Source: Chryseobacterium sp. Leaf201
GTDB taxonomy: Bacteria > Bacteroidota > Bacteroidia > Flavobacteriales > Weeksellaceae
Direction: 5' to 3'
Length of the DNA stretch: 64,000 nt
Assembly (NCBI RefSeq): GCF_001421435.1
Contig: NZ_LMKA01000013.1
Coordinates: forward strand, 19,288-83,287
Made by a program: the position numbers and the translations under genes. The stretch's first letter is position 1. Every line of letters begins with the position of its first letter. Of the stretch, positions 17,446-26,385 are shown piece by piece. Under the pieces are notes generated by a model, which was not told where the DNA came from, did no database searches, and saw nothing but the letters and a program-made list of their open reading frames with translations.

Positions 17446-19959
17446 ATGAATCAGACGGAAATTATTAACATTTTTACAAAAAAAACCTTAGGGCTTACTT
17501 TTGTACTTTCGGCAGCGGCATTCGCCTTTGCGCAGGAGAAGGTCGGTATTTCCGGGTCGGTGGTCAATAAGAGCAACCAGCCCGTTCCTTATGCTTCTGT
17601 TACATTCAGTAACAAAGCAAACAAATTATTCAGCGATGCTACGCTTACGGACGAAAAAGGCCAGTATAAGCTTGAGCTTGCACCGGGAGCCTATGACATT
17701 ACCATAGAAGCCATTGACTATAAAAAAAGTGTTGTCAATAAACAGATTACAGCACCGGGAAATATCGGGGCGTTATCCATCGATCCTGAAAGCAGTGCCA
17801 CAAATCTGAAAACAGCAGACATTCAGGGTGTGGTAATTACTGCCCCTTCGACAAAGCCTTATAAAGTAGAACTTGATAAAAGAACCTATGACCCTTCCCA
17901 GGATATTGTAAGTAAAGGAGGAAGCCTGCAGGATGTACTTTCCAACGTTCCTTCCGTTTCAGTGGACACAGACGGTACGGTTTCTATGCGTGGAAGTTCC
18001 AACGTAAGATTTCTTATAAACGGTAAGCCTTCTGCCCTTCTCGGTATTGATGACGGTGCCAATGCTTTGCAGAGTATCCCCGCAGACCAGATTGAAAGAA
18101 TTGAGGTGATTACCAACCCGTCTTCAAAATTTGAAGCCAGCGGAACAGCAGGTATTTTAAATATTATTTTAAAGAAAAGTAAAAAAACAGGTTTCAACGG
18201 AAGTGTAATCGGAACTCTGGGATATCTGCCTCAGACAAACTTAAATACCAATTTAAGCTGGAGAAAAGGAAATTTCACATGGTTTCTGAACGGCGGCGGC
18301 GGTTACAGGGAATCTAAGAATACCAGCAGAAATAACGCATACCTTTCTACAGGAAATTTCAGAGAAACACATAATGAATCTATTTCTGACAGCAAAAATG
18401 ACAACTATAATGCATCCGGAGGCCTTGTTGTAGATCTTACCGACAAAACATCCATCAATGCATCAGGTACCGTGAGAACTTTTGACGGAACAAATATTGG
18501 GAATATTGATTACCTTAATTATGGCTTTAACAATGCGGTTACAACACGAAACAGAACCAGTACCGGTATAAACAACAATTTAGCATTTCAGGGAGATTTC
18601 GGTTTAGACCATAAGTTTAATGATAAAGGACAAAACTTAGCGCTTTCATTAAGTTTACAGAGCAACCGCTCAAATAATGGAAGTGATATCTATCAAACCC
18701 AAAATAATCTGTTCGATCTTGAAAATATTATTGACCAGAAAACAAGAAACAAAACATTAATCGGTAAGGCAGATTATGAACTTCCTATTGGTGAAAATTC
18801 AAAGCTGGAAGCAGGTTACAGAATTGATATCAACAGAAACAATTATCAGAATCTTGTTACCCAGAATACATCTACACTGCCCTTTACACTATTTCTTGAA
18901 GATTATACCTATACGGCAAAATATGAGGAGATGTTTAATGCAGGATATGTACAGTTTAAAAGTAAAATCGGTAATCTCGGATATCAATTGGGCTTAAGAA
19001 ATGAAAATTCAAGAATTGACATCGATTATTTAAGCATGGCTGACGATGCTAAGAAAACGGTAAAAAATTATAACAACCTTTTCCCAAGTGTATTTCTGAG
19101 CTATGAAATCTCGAAAGACAATCAGTTCTTGCTGAACTATTCACGCAGAATCGACAGGCCGAGATCATTCTTTCTGATTCCGAATCCTAATTACAGTGAT
19201 AATCAAAATATCTTTGACGGAAATATTGATCTGAATCCTTCTTACGTTGATTCTTACGAATTTGGCTACAGTATATCCAAAAGTAAATTCACAATCAACC
19301 CTACCCTTTATTTCAGACATCAAACAGATGATGTGAAAATTGTGACTTATAACAAACAGGAATTAATCAATAATGTTCCGACAACTGTTTTCCATACGAG
19401 ACCGGTAAATGTAGGAAGTGATGACAGATTCGGTCTTGATCTAAACTTCAACTGGGATACAACCAAATGGCTGAAATTCCTTGGAAACGTAGATCTTTTT
19501 GGGTACAATACAAAAGGAACCTTTTTTGACCCTGCTTTAATTGATAAGCCTATGTCTTTTGAAGGAAGTGGTTTTTCAGTGAGAGCAAGACTTACATCAA
19601 CTGTTAAGATCGATAAAACACTAAGTCTTCAGCTTCAGGGTTTCTACAGAGGTGGACAAAAAACACAGAGTGTTGACAGAAAAGATATGTATGCTTTAAA
19701 TTTCGGAGCGTCAAAAACAATTTGGAAAGGTGACGGAACGATTTCGTTCAATATTCAGGATATTTTCAATACCAGAGCAATGGAATCAACATCATACGGC
19801 CCTGGTTTCACCAGAGATTCTTACATGCAGTGGCAGCCTAGACAGTTTGCCGTTTCATTGACTTACAGATTCAAACAGGGTGAAAAAATAGATCAGCCTA
19901 GAAGGAAGAAAGATGTCAATGCCAATGCTACAGGTGATGACCAGCAGGGGCCAATGTAA
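17446..19959 (+). CDS. TonB-dependent receptor, outer membrane beta-barrel family
   Basis: This 837-residue outer-membrane protein has a signal peptide ending near residue 30 (SAAAFAFAQ), a carboxypeptidase-regulatory-like beta-sandwich (about 33-115), a plug domain with QDVLSNVPSVSVDTDGTVSMRG (about 160-250) and a C-terminal barrel of the flavobacterial OMP_b-brl_3 type ending in VSLTYRFKQGEK. The final 25 residues form a charged tail after the barrel, which is unusual for a receptor but seen in this subgroup. The ligand is unknown; no SusD-type partner or siderophore gene is adjacent. The leader carries two overlapping inverted repeats. The gene is alone and closes at a bidirectional terminator. 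Confidence 0.87.
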   Translation: MNQTEIINIFTKKTLGLTFVLSAAAFAFAQEKVGISGSVVNKSNQPVPYASVTFSNKANKLFSDATLTDEKGQYKLELAPGAYDITIEAIDYKKSVVNKQITAPGNIGALSIDPESSATNLKTADIQGVVITAPSTKPYKVELDKRTYDPSQDIVSKGGSLQDVLSNVPSVSVDTDGTVSMRGSSNVRFLINGKPSALLGIDDGANALQSIPADQIERIEVITNPSSKFEASGTAGILNIILKKSKKTGFNGSVIGTLGYLPQTNLNTNLSWRKGNFTWFLNGGGGYRESKNTSRNNAYLSTGNFRETHNESISDSKNDNYNASGGLVVDLTDKTSINASGTVRTFDGTNIGNIDYLNYGFNNAVTTRNRTSTGINNNLAFQGDFGLDHKFNDKGQNLALSLSLQSNRSNNGSDIYQTQNNLFDLENIIDQKTRNKTLIGKADYELPIGENSKLEAGYRIDINRNNYQNLVTQNTSTLPFTLFLEDYTYTAKYEEMFNAGYVQFKSKIGNLGYQLGLRNENSRIDIDYLSMADDAKKTVKNYNNLFPSVFLSYEISKDNQFLLNYSRRIDRPRSFFLIPNPNYSDNQNIFDGNIDLNPSYVDSYEFGYSISKSKFTINPTLYFRHQTDDVKIVTYNKQELINNVPTTVFHTRPVNVGSDDRFGLDLNFNWDTTKWLKFLGNVDLFGYNTKGTFFDPALIDKPMSFEGSGFSVRARLTSTVKIDKTLSLQLQGFYRGGQKTQSVDRKDMYALNFGASKTIWKGDGTISFNIQDIFNTRAMESTSYGPGFTRDSYMQWQPRQFAVSLTYRFKQGEKIDQPRRKKDVNANATGDDQQGPM

Positions 19960-19984
19960 CCCGGTAAAAACATCCATACAAATA

Positions 19985-20014
19985 AAGAATCCCGAAAGTC
20001 ATTTCGGGATTCTT
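19985..20014. terminator. Bidirectional terminator between convergent genes
   Basis: A perfect 13-bp stem (19985-19997 with 20002-20014, loop GTCA) sits between the stops of the TonB receptor gene (plus) and the cytidylyltransferase gene (minus), with T-rich sequence on the plus side. Confidence 0.87.
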
Positions 20015-20015
20015 G

Positions 20016-20477
20016 TTATTTTACAGCTTCTTCAGTCTGCATTCTTGAAAGTTTGGCAAGTTCTGCTTCGTAGATTCTTTTTCTCAGGTCGCTGGAAGAA
20101 AACCGGTGGTCTCTTTTATTGTAAAAGATTTCAATTCCCTTTTCTTCACAGTATTTTTTTCCTGTAAAATCTTTGTCAAGATAATCATCACCGATGATTC
20201 TTACATCAATCACAAAAGACTTCAGGATATCCAGAAGGTCTTCTTCGGTGTAATAAGGGATGATTTCGTCTACAGCATTTACTGCGCGCAGCTGAATGTA
20301 TCGTTCTACAATAGTCTGGGTAGGTTTGTTTTTAGTCGGCCTGTCGTGCGAAGGGTCAATTTGCAGACCAACGATCAGATAATCACAAACTGTTTTTGCC
20401 TCCTCCAGCATCTTGATGTGACCGGCATGCAATAAGTCAAATGAGGAGAATGTGATGCCTATTCTCTGTGTTTTCAT
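20016..20477 (-). CDS. Cytidylyltransferase-like nucleotidyltransferase (TagD/RfaE2 type)
   Basis: Read from the ATG at 20477 this is a 153-residue nucleotidyltransferase. The HxGH active-site motif is present in GITFSSFDLLHAGHIKMLEEA, and FSSSDLRKRIYEA stands at the place of the ISST(S)xxR motif near the C terminus. Relatives attach CMP or AMP to glycerol-3-phosphate, heptose phosphate or ethanolamine phosphate, giving activated units for cell-surface polymers. The central ERYIQLRAVNAVDEIIPYYTEEDLLD block resembles TagD-type proteins. It follows a methyltransferase after 25 bases and galE before that, all on one strand, which suits a role in surface glycan synthesis. The substrate is not determinable here. 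Confidence 0.8.
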   Translation of the reverse strand: MKTQRIGITFSSFDLLHAGHIKMLEEAKTVCDYLIVGLQIDPSHDRPTKNKPTQTIVERYIQLRAVNAVDEIIPYYTEEDLLDILKSFVIDVRIIGDDYLDKDFTGKKYCEEKGIEIFYNKRDHRFSSSDLRKRIYEAELAKLSRMQTEEAVK

Positions 20478-20502
20478 ACTAATATCCAATTATTTGTTGA
20501 TT

Positions 20503-21267
20503 TTAAAATGTTGCTGAAATAAAGGTTCTTTTAAAAGGATAAAAGACCGGTGATTTCGTAAAAATATGTTTTAGTTCTTTCTTATAATCTTCTTTAAAGC
20601 CTTCCTGTAAATCTGCGGGGAGCCTTTCCGTATAAGGAATCATGGCCGTTCCTGATGCCCAGGTAAAAACAGCTTCTGCATCTTCCATTACGAGAGGGTA
20701 AACTTTTTCAAAAACCGTAATTTCACTGCCCTGCTGATCATACATAATCCGGGCATAGTCTTCAGTCTTCAAAACGGAATATTTTCTCTCCCATGAACCA
20801 TAAGCTGTTTTATACGGTTCGGTTTCCGCCACTTTTTTCAGCAGCTGATGCACGATGAATTCATGATTGGAAGGAATCTGAACGGCCAGCTGCCCGCCTT
20901 TGTTAATTTTACTGATGATTTCCGGGAACAGTTTTTCATGGTGGCCGCACCACTGGATGGCTGCATTGGAAATAACCAGGTCAAAAGTTTCGTCTGATTC
21001 CAGCTGCTCTTCAATACTTCTCTGATAAAATTTAAGCCTGTCTGTCTCAAACGGCTTGGCTTTTTCAAGCATTTCAGAAGAAGAATCAATTCCGGTAATT
21101 TCTGATCCCGGTAAATAATTCAACAGTTCCGAAGTCAGTTCACCCGTTCCGCAGCCCAGGTCAATAACGTTCAGATTATCCCTGGGAATGACCAGTTTCA
21201 GAAGATCAAAAAACGGTGCGGACCGTTCTTTCTTAAATTGATCGTAAAGTTCAGGATTCCAGGCCAT
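20503..21267 (-). CDS. tam: Trans-aconitate 2-methyltransferase-like SAM enzyme
   Basis: This 254-residue class I SAM-dependent methyltransferase opens with MAWNPELYDQFKKERSAPFFDLL, characteristic of the Tam subgroup, and carries the SAM-binding motif NVIDLGCGTGELTSEL with DSSSEML as the acidic loop. A conserved ISNAAIQWCGHHEKLFPEI block follows. E. coli Tam methylates trans-aconitate that forms spontaneously from the citric acid cycle intermediate. Whether this one does the same or acts on a sugar, given that galE precedes it by 10 bases and a nucleotidyltransferase follows, is not known. Length matches the family. Confidence 0.82.
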   Translation of the reverse strand: MAWNPELYDQFKKERSAPFFDLLKLVIPRDNLNVIDLGCGTGELTSELLNYLPGSEITGIDSSSEMLEKAKPFETDRLKFYQRSIEEQLESDETFDLVISNAAIQWCGHHEKLFPEIISKINKGGQLAVQIPSNHEFIVHQLLKKVAETEPYKTAYGSWERKYSVLKTEDYARIMYDQQGSEITVFEKVYPLVMEDAEAVFTWASGTAMIPYTERLPADLQEGFKEDYKKELKHIFTKSPVFYPFKRTFISATF

Positions 21268-21277
21268 ACGCAGATAT

Positions 21278-22300
21278 TTAAACGTTTCTTGAAGCCAGAT
21301 AGTTCTGCCATTGCCATACAGACCGTAATGCTTCCTCTAAAGAAGTCTCAGATTTCCAGCCGAGTTCTTTCTCTGCTTTGTCAACGTTGGCATAAGCAAT
21401 GGTAATATCCCCTTCCCTGCGGTCACAGATCTGGTATTTAACCTCAACATCATTGGCTGTTTCAAAAGCTTTCACCACTTCCAGCACTGAAGATCCTTTT
21501 CCGGTCCCCAGGTTGAAAATATCAATTACCGCTTCATCAGAATCATTCTCCATTAATTTTTTTAAGGCAGCAACATGGGCTTTTGCCAGGTCTACCACAT
21601 AAATATAATCACGTACTGCCGTTCCGTCTTCTGTAGGATAATCATTCCCCCAGATGCTGAGACTTTCACGGATTCCCGCAGCAGTCTGCATCACATAAGG
21701 AACCAGGTTATTCGGGACCCCGATAGGCAGTTCACCTAATTTTGCAGAAGGATGTGCCCCGATCGGATTAAAATATCTCAATAATGAAATTTTCCGGCGA
21801 TAGGCTTTCGCAAAATCAGCCAGGATCTCTTCTCCCATCTGTTTGGTTTTTCCGTAAACGCTTTCCGGCATTTTCAAAGGGGTACTTTCATTAATCGGCA
21901 TTTGGTCTGCCTGCCCGTAAACCGTACAGGATGAACTGAAGATAAAGTTGGAAATCTCACGCTCTTTAAATTCCTGCAGGATATTGATCAGGGAAAACAG
22001 GTTGTTTTCATAATAATCAACGGGCTTCACCTGGCTTTCACCCACTGCTTTTGAAGCGGCAAAATTAATGCAGCCGTCAATCTGGTGTGCATTAAAAACC
22101 TGGGTAAGAAGCTCTCTCCTTTTTAAATCGAAAGGATAAAAAATGGGCTTTTTTCCTGTAATTTCCTCAATATTCTTCAGAATAAATCTTTCTGAGTTCG
22201 AAAGGTCATCAACGATAACCACTTCAAAATTATTATTTAAAAGTTCTACTACCGTATGCGAACCGATATATCCAAGACCTCCTGTTACGAGTATTGCCAT
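21278..22300 (-). CDS. galE: UDP-glucose 4-epimerase
   Basis: This 340-residue NAD-dependent short-chain dehydrogenase interconverts UDP-glucose and UDP-galactose for polysaccharide building. The Rossmann motif GGLGYIGSHT opens the protein, and the catalytic Ser/Tyr/Lys set is seen in SSSCTVYGQ and YGKTKQMGEE. The C-terminal NLGTGKGSSVLEV and GDITIAYANVDKAEKELGW blocks are those of true GalE. It heads a three-gene unit with the Tam-like methyltransferase and the nucleotidyltransferase. A short hairpin GCCGG/CCGGC lies about 25 bases upstream of its start, within the likely leader. Confidence 0.94.
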   Translation of the reverse strand: MAILVTGGLGYIGSHTVVELLNNNFEVVIVDDLSNSERFILKNIEEITGKKPIFYPFDLKRRELLTQVFNAHQIDGCINFAASKAVGESQVKPVDYYENNLFSLINILQEFKEREISNFIFSSSCTVYGQADQMPINESTPLKMPESVYGKTKQMGEEILADFAKAYRRKISLLRYFNPIGAHPSAKLGELPIGVPNNLVPYVMQTAAGIRESLSIWGNDYPTEDGTAVRDYIYVVDLAKAHVAALKKLMENDSDEAVIDIFNLGTGKGSSVLEVVKAFETANDVEVKYQICDRREGDITIAYANVDKAEKELGWKSETSLEEALRSVWQWQNYLASRNV

Positions 22301-22785
22301 GTATTAATTTTTTTTGGGCTTTGCCGGTATTTGACTTCCGGCTGTTTTTTATCTGTTTATGTTTTTATCTTTTGTTATACAATATCAATAAGTAAAGTTA
22401 TCTAAGCATACTATACAGAATGGTATATATTTTTATTACAAATTAATTGAAAATAAAAACGTACAATCCAAAAATTATCAGGATTTTATGATATAGCTGA
22501 TTAAAATCCTACGTTATTTTTTAAGAATCAATAAAATTCTATTCGATAGAAACTCAAAAAACGGACCATTGTTACCGATAATCCTTACTGAAATGCGTGA
22601 TGTGGTATTTATTGATCTATTCCTTTAAATACAGCTGTTTTCATCGTATCAGATTCACAGATTTATTAAGTTTCCGGTGAGTCTTCAATGAAAACAGCCT
22701 GATATAAAATAACTCAATGACCTGTATTTAAAAACAAGTTACTGAATGACATTTCATCCGTATAGAATAACGGTAATTTTGAATT
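22301..22785. other. Noncoding region between galE and the DegT aminotransferase
   Basis: These 485 bases hold no credible gene. They are AT-rich and contain three hairpins: GCCGG/CCGGC near 22320-22342 in the galE leader, a 9-bp stem at 22480-22488 with 22502-22510 next to T-runs, and the long two-part hairpin at 22634-22698 listed separately. No consensus promoter was clear. The spacing is the largest in the window and is a place to look for a small RNA. Confidence 0.6.
22634..22698. repeat. Long two-part hairpin, candidate structured RNA or repeat
   Basis: GCTGTTTTCAT (22634-22644) pairs perfectly with ATGAAAACAGC (22688-22698). Inside it, AGATTCAC (22651-22658) pairs with GTGAGTCT (22677-22684) with one GU. 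No T-run follows on either strand, so it is not an ordinary terminator. It lies about 88 bases past the aminotransferase stop. Confidence 0.5.
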
Positions 22786-23910
22786 TTAGTTCATAAATTC
22801 CAGTACCGCTTCTGTAATATACTTCAGCTGCTCGTCATCCAATTCGGTATGCATGGGAAGGGAAATTACCTGTTCCAGCAACCGGTCTGTGTTTACAAAA
22901 TCCGCATCGTTGCTTTCCTGGTAATAAGCCTTCTGTTTCCTCAGCGCTACAGGATAATAGATCATAGCCGGAATATCTTTTTCGGTCAGGAATTTCTGTA
23001 AGTCGTTTCTTTTTCCGTTTACGATCCTTAAGGTATACTGATGAAAAACGTGAGACGAATTTTCTGCTCTTCTGGGAGTTAAAATATGTTCGTGCCCGGC
23101 AAATGCCTCATCATAATAATCGGCTGCTTTTGCTCTGGATTCGTTATAATGGTCGAGATGAGGAAGCTTCTTCCTTAAAATAGCTGCCTGCACACTGTCT
23201 AATCTTGAGTTTACCCCAACTTCATCATGGTAATACCGCTCATACATCCCATGGTTGACAATACCTCTTAAACGGTGGGCCAGCTCATCATTATTGGTGA
23301 AAATAGCACCGCCGTCTCCGTAGCATCCCAGGTTTTTAGATGGGAAGAAAGAAGTAGTTCCTACTGTAGACATCGTACCCGCTTTTTTCACGGTACCGTC
23401 TGAAAAAGTAAACTCGGCACCGATGGCCTGCGCGTTATCTTCAATCACATAAAGGTTATGCTCTTCTGCAATTTTTAAAATCGCCTCCATATCGGCACAC
23501 TGCCCGAAAATATGTACAGGAATAATTGCTTTTGTTTTAGGGGTGATTGCTTTTTTAATTGCTTCCGGCGAAATGGTGAACGTATCATAATCAACATCTA
23601 CCAGAACGGACTTAAGCTTCAGCAGGTGAATCACTTCCACAGTAGCTGCGAATGTAAAATCTGCCGTGATAATCTCATCTCCTTCCTTAAGGTCAAGCGC
23701 CATTAAGGCAATCTGAAGTGCATCTGTACCGTTTGCACAGGGAATCACATGATTTACGTCTAAATAAGACTCCAATTCATTCTGGAAAGACTTTACTTCC
23801 GGGCCGTTGATAAAAGCCGCAGAATCCATTACATTTAATACTGCATTATCCACATCATTCTTTATTTTGTAATACTGACTTTGTAAGTCAACCATTTGAA
23901 TCTTTTTCAT
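22786..23910 (-). CDS. DegT/DnrJ/EryC1/StrS-family sugar aminotransferase
   Basis: This 374-residue PLP enzyme transfers an amino group to a keto-sugar nucleotide. The PLP lysine lies in TSFFPSKNLGCYGDGGAIFTN, the family signature, and the N-terminal IQMVDLQSQYYKIKNDVDNAV and IPCANGTDALQIAL blocks are typical of WbpE/WlbC-like members that form 3-amino sugars for O-antigen or other glycans. VIEDNAQAIGA holds the Asp that contacts the PLP pyridine nitrogen. It is separated from galE by about 485 bases with hairpins, so it may be its own unit, but the theme of surface sugar synthesis is shared. The precise sugar cannot be told. Confidence 0.9.
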   Translation of the reverse strand: MKKIQMVDLQSQYYKIKNDVDNAVLNVMDSAAFINGPEVKSFQNELESYLDVNHVIPCANGTDALQIALMALDLKEGDEIITADFTFAATVEVIHLLKLKSVLVDVDYDTFTISPEAIKKAITPKTKAIIPVHIFGQCADMEAILKIAEEHNLYVIEDNAQAIGAEFTFSDGTVKKAGTMSTVGTTSFFPSKNLGCYGDGGAIFTNNDELAHRLRGIVNHGMYERYYHDEVGVNSRLDSVQAAILRKKLPHLDHYNESRAKAADYYDEAFAGHEHILTPRRAENSSHVFHQYTLRIVNGKRNDLQKFLTEKDIPAMIYYPVALRKQKAYYQESNDADFVNTDRLLEQVISLPMHTELDDEQLKYITEAVLEFMN

Positions 23911-23996
23911 AGATAAATATTTCTGTAAAAATAAGGAATTTAAAATCCTATCAAAAATTTTATTGATTTTGTTTTATCTTTATACAAAATAAAGAT

Positions 23997-25607
23997 ATGA
24001 AAAAAACTTTACTTTTTTGTCTTTTAGCGGGTTACTCTATGAGTTTCGCACAGACATCGCTGGTTTTTGTGTTTTTCAAAGACAAGCCGAACAAGGCTGT
24101 TTTCTATGCCAATCCCCTGTCTGAGCTCTCTCAGAAATCCCTTAACCGGAGGACGGCACTGGGTATAACCCTCAATGACCAGGATGCCCCGATTGAACAG
24201 TCATACATTCAGAATATCCAGACTTTAGGCTTTACGGTTACGGATTATTCAAAATGGCTGAACGGTGTTGCCGTAAATGCCACGCCTGCACAGATTGCCA
24301 CCCTTCAGGCCCAGATATATGTGCAGTCGGTGGAGAGTTTTGCTAAAAATACGGCCGGCATTCCCAAATATAAAAATGTCAATAAATGGGAAGCTATTGC
24401 TGATGGCTCCGCAAATAAAACCTTAACGACCTTCGATTACGGTTCCGGTTCCGGGCAGATTGACCAGGTGAATATCCGCCCGCTCCATCTTGCAGGATAT
24501 ACGGGAACTGGCGTAACCGTTGCTGTGATTGATGCCGGATTTCCTAATGTTGATACCGGTTCTGCCTTTTCAAGATTGTGGACTAACGGGCACATCAAAG
24601 GCGGCTATGATTTTGTGACCAAAGGAACTGATATTTACAATACTTCAATCAGCAACCACGGCTCTGTGGTTTTGGGAGCTATCGGAGGATATATTCAGGA
24701 TACCTTTGTCGGATCCGCACCGGATGCTGATTTTTACCTGTACCGGAGCGAAAATGCTGCTGTAGAAATCCCTGAAGAAGAACTCTACTGGATTGAAGCT
24801 GCCGAAGAGGCAGACCGGAAAGGCGTTGACCTTATCACCACTTCTCTGGGCTATGCGACTTTTGACGACCCGAAATACAACTATACCTATGCTAACCTGA
24901 ACGGAACCACTTCCTTTATTGCAAAAGGGGCTGAAATTGCGGTCAGTAAAGGAATTTTCACTCTGTTTGCCGCCGGAAACTCAGGTGCCCAGCCATGGCA
25001 TTATCTTCTGACCCCGGCAGATAATGCAAAAGTATTCACCATCGGGTCTGTAGATGCCGCGGGTGCTTCTTCAAATTTTTCATCCTATGGCCCTAATTCT
25101 TTAGGTGTTGTAAAGCCTGATGCCAGTACAAGAGGATCCAATGCAACCTCTGTTGATAACGGTTCAACCGTACAGGTGAACGGCACTTCCATTGCCACAC
25201 CGATTGCCGCCGGAGGAGTTGCCTGCCTGCTCCAGGCGTTTTCTACCATGAACAGAGATGCCATGAGAAACCGGTTAAGGCAGACCGCCTCCCTGTATCC
25301 GAATCATACGGATCAGATGGGGTACGGAATCCTGAATTTCGGAAGTTTTTACAATACGGTATTGAATACTTCGGAAACAGTTAAAGACAAACAGCTGAGC
25401 ATTTTTCCCAATCCCGTTAGAGACATCCTGAACATTGTGACGGAAAAAGAAGTTCTGTCTGTAGAACTCTATGACAACCTGGGAAGGCTAATTACGAAAG
25501 TTAATCAGCAGAAGTCGGTAAAGGTTGAAGATTTTGCCAAAGGCATTTACTACCTTAAGATCCAGACGAAAGATAAAATCTTTTATGAAAAAGTAATAAA
25601 GGAATAA
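23997..25607 (+). CDS. Secreted S8 subtilisin-like serine protease with T9SS sorting domain
   Basis: This 536-residue protein has a signal peptide (about residues 1-18), a propeptide-like stretch, and a subtilase domain from about residue 165 to 455. The catalytic triad is visible: Asp179 in VAVIDAGFPNVD, His221 in SNHGSVVLGA, and Ser398 in NGTSIATPIAAGG, with the oxyanion Asn in AAGNSGAQPW. The last 75 residues form a Por secretion domain (LSIFPNPVRDILNIV to the end), so export through the type IX system to the surface is expected. The His context is HGS rather than the usual HGT. The gene is monocistronic and ends at a bidirectional terminator. Confidence 0.92.
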   Translation: MKKTLLFCLLAGYSMSFAQTSLVFVFFKDKPNKAVFYANPLSELSQKSLNRRTALGITLNDQDAPIEQSYIQNIQTLGFTVTDYSKWLNGVAVNATPAQIATLQAQIYVQSVESFAKNTAGIPKYKNVNKWEAIADGSANKTLTTFDYGSGSGQIDQVNIRPLHLAGYTGTGVTVAVIDAGFPNVDTGSAFSRLWTNGHIKGGYDFVTKGTDIYNTSISNHGSVVLGAIGGYIQDTFVGSAPDADFYLYRSENAAVEIPEEELYWIEAAEEADRKGVDLITTSLGYATFDDPKYNYTYANLNGTTSFIAKGAEIAVSKGIFTLFAAGNSGAQPWHYLLTPADNAKVFTIGSVDAAGASSNFSSYGPNSLGVVKPDASTRGSNATSVDNGSTVQVNGTSIATPIAAGGVACLLQAFSTMNRDAMRNRLRQTASLYPNHTDQMGYGILNFGSFYNTVLNTSETVKDKQLSIFPNPVRDILNIVTEKEVLSVELYDNLGRLITKVNQQKSVKVEDFAKGIYYLKIQTKDKIFYEKVIKE

Positions 25608-25612
25608 TAAAA

Positions 25613-25630
25613 GCCTCTCATGTGAGAGGC
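25613..25630. terminator. Bidirectional terminator between the protease and a lipoprotein gene
   Basis: GCCTCTC/GAGAGGC around an ATGT loop lies between the stops of two convergent genes, with a T-rich run on the plus side and A-rich sequence that supplies T residues on the minus side. Confidence 0.82.
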
Positions 25631-25639
25631 CTTATTATT

Positions 25640-26377
25640 TTACGTTAAGTCAAGTTCATCAAAATCTTTAATTTCAGATAACAGAACAGGTTTCTGAGCC
25701 TTAATTTTTGTCCAGGTTTCTTTAAACACCTCTTCTCCGCTGTCTGCATCCTTGTTTGTATTTTCCCTGAACTGCTTTTTACCGGTCAGGAAATTGATAC
25801 TCGTTTCGCTGTTGATCACCGGACCGAAATTATCACTGGAATCATACCCTGTCAGCTGGAAATCAGAATTCCTGTACTGGAAAGTGTAGGTCCAGTAACC
25901 ATATCTCCCGTGCCCGTAGTGGATAAATAATTTATTCTTTTCTATCGATACGTCAAGCTCCGGGGCAAAGTAAACGCCGCCGTCTTCATTTTCTGAGGAA
26001 AAACAGGCCTTATTTTCATTGATCAGCTGGTAGCTGTTGTTTTTGGTTTTAAACAGTACGATAATCCCGCGGCGGTTCCGGTCCAGTGTTCCGCGGTCTT
26101 TATCAGTAACCACCTTATCTTTTTCTGTTCCTTTGATGATCAGGATGTAGTCATTTATTCCGTCGTTATTCAGGTCTCCCTGAACTTCGTCAAAAAGCAC
26201 AAACCCTTTCGGCAGGAAATCCGCCGGTTTTTTCTTTTCCTCAACGTTTATGTGGTCTTCCACTGCTTTTTCAAGGGACAGTGCTTCATTTCCTGCAGCA
26301 GGCGGCAGTTTATCTTTTTTTGATTCTTTACAGCCTGCCGAAAACATCAGGGCAATTATTAAAACGCATCTCCTCAT
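25640..26377 (-). CDS. Hypothetical lipoprotein with a VCBS/FG-GAP-like segment
   Basis: This 245-residue protein begins with a lipoprotein signal ending in FSAGC, placing the lipidated Cys at residue 16, followed by a charged linker rich in Lys. A QGDLNNDGINDYILIIKG stretch looks like a calcium-binding VCBS/FG-GAP repeat element, and the rest is beta-rich with aromatic residues. I do not recognise a defined function. It begins 8 bases after the ppc stop and is probably the second gene of that transcript. A terminator shared with the opposing protease gene follows it. Confidence 0.68.
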   Translation of the reverse strand: MRRCVLIIALMFSAGCKESKKDKLPPAAGNEALSLEKAVEDHINVEEKKKPADFLPKGFVLFDEVQGDLNNDGINDYILIIKGTEKDKVVTDKDRGTLDRNRRGIIVLFKTKNNSYQLINENKACFSSENEDGGVYFAPELDVSIEKNKLFIHYGHGRYGYWTYTFQYRNSDFQLTGYDSSDNFGPVINSETSINFLTGKKQFRENTNKDADSGEEVFKETWTKIKAQKPVLLSEIKDFDELDLT

Positions 26378-26385
26378 TATTAAGT

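Noticed and set aside
24657..24659. Inactive protease because the His block is HGS rather than HGT
   Set aside because: The His itself and both other triad residues are intact, so the difference does not imply loss of activity.
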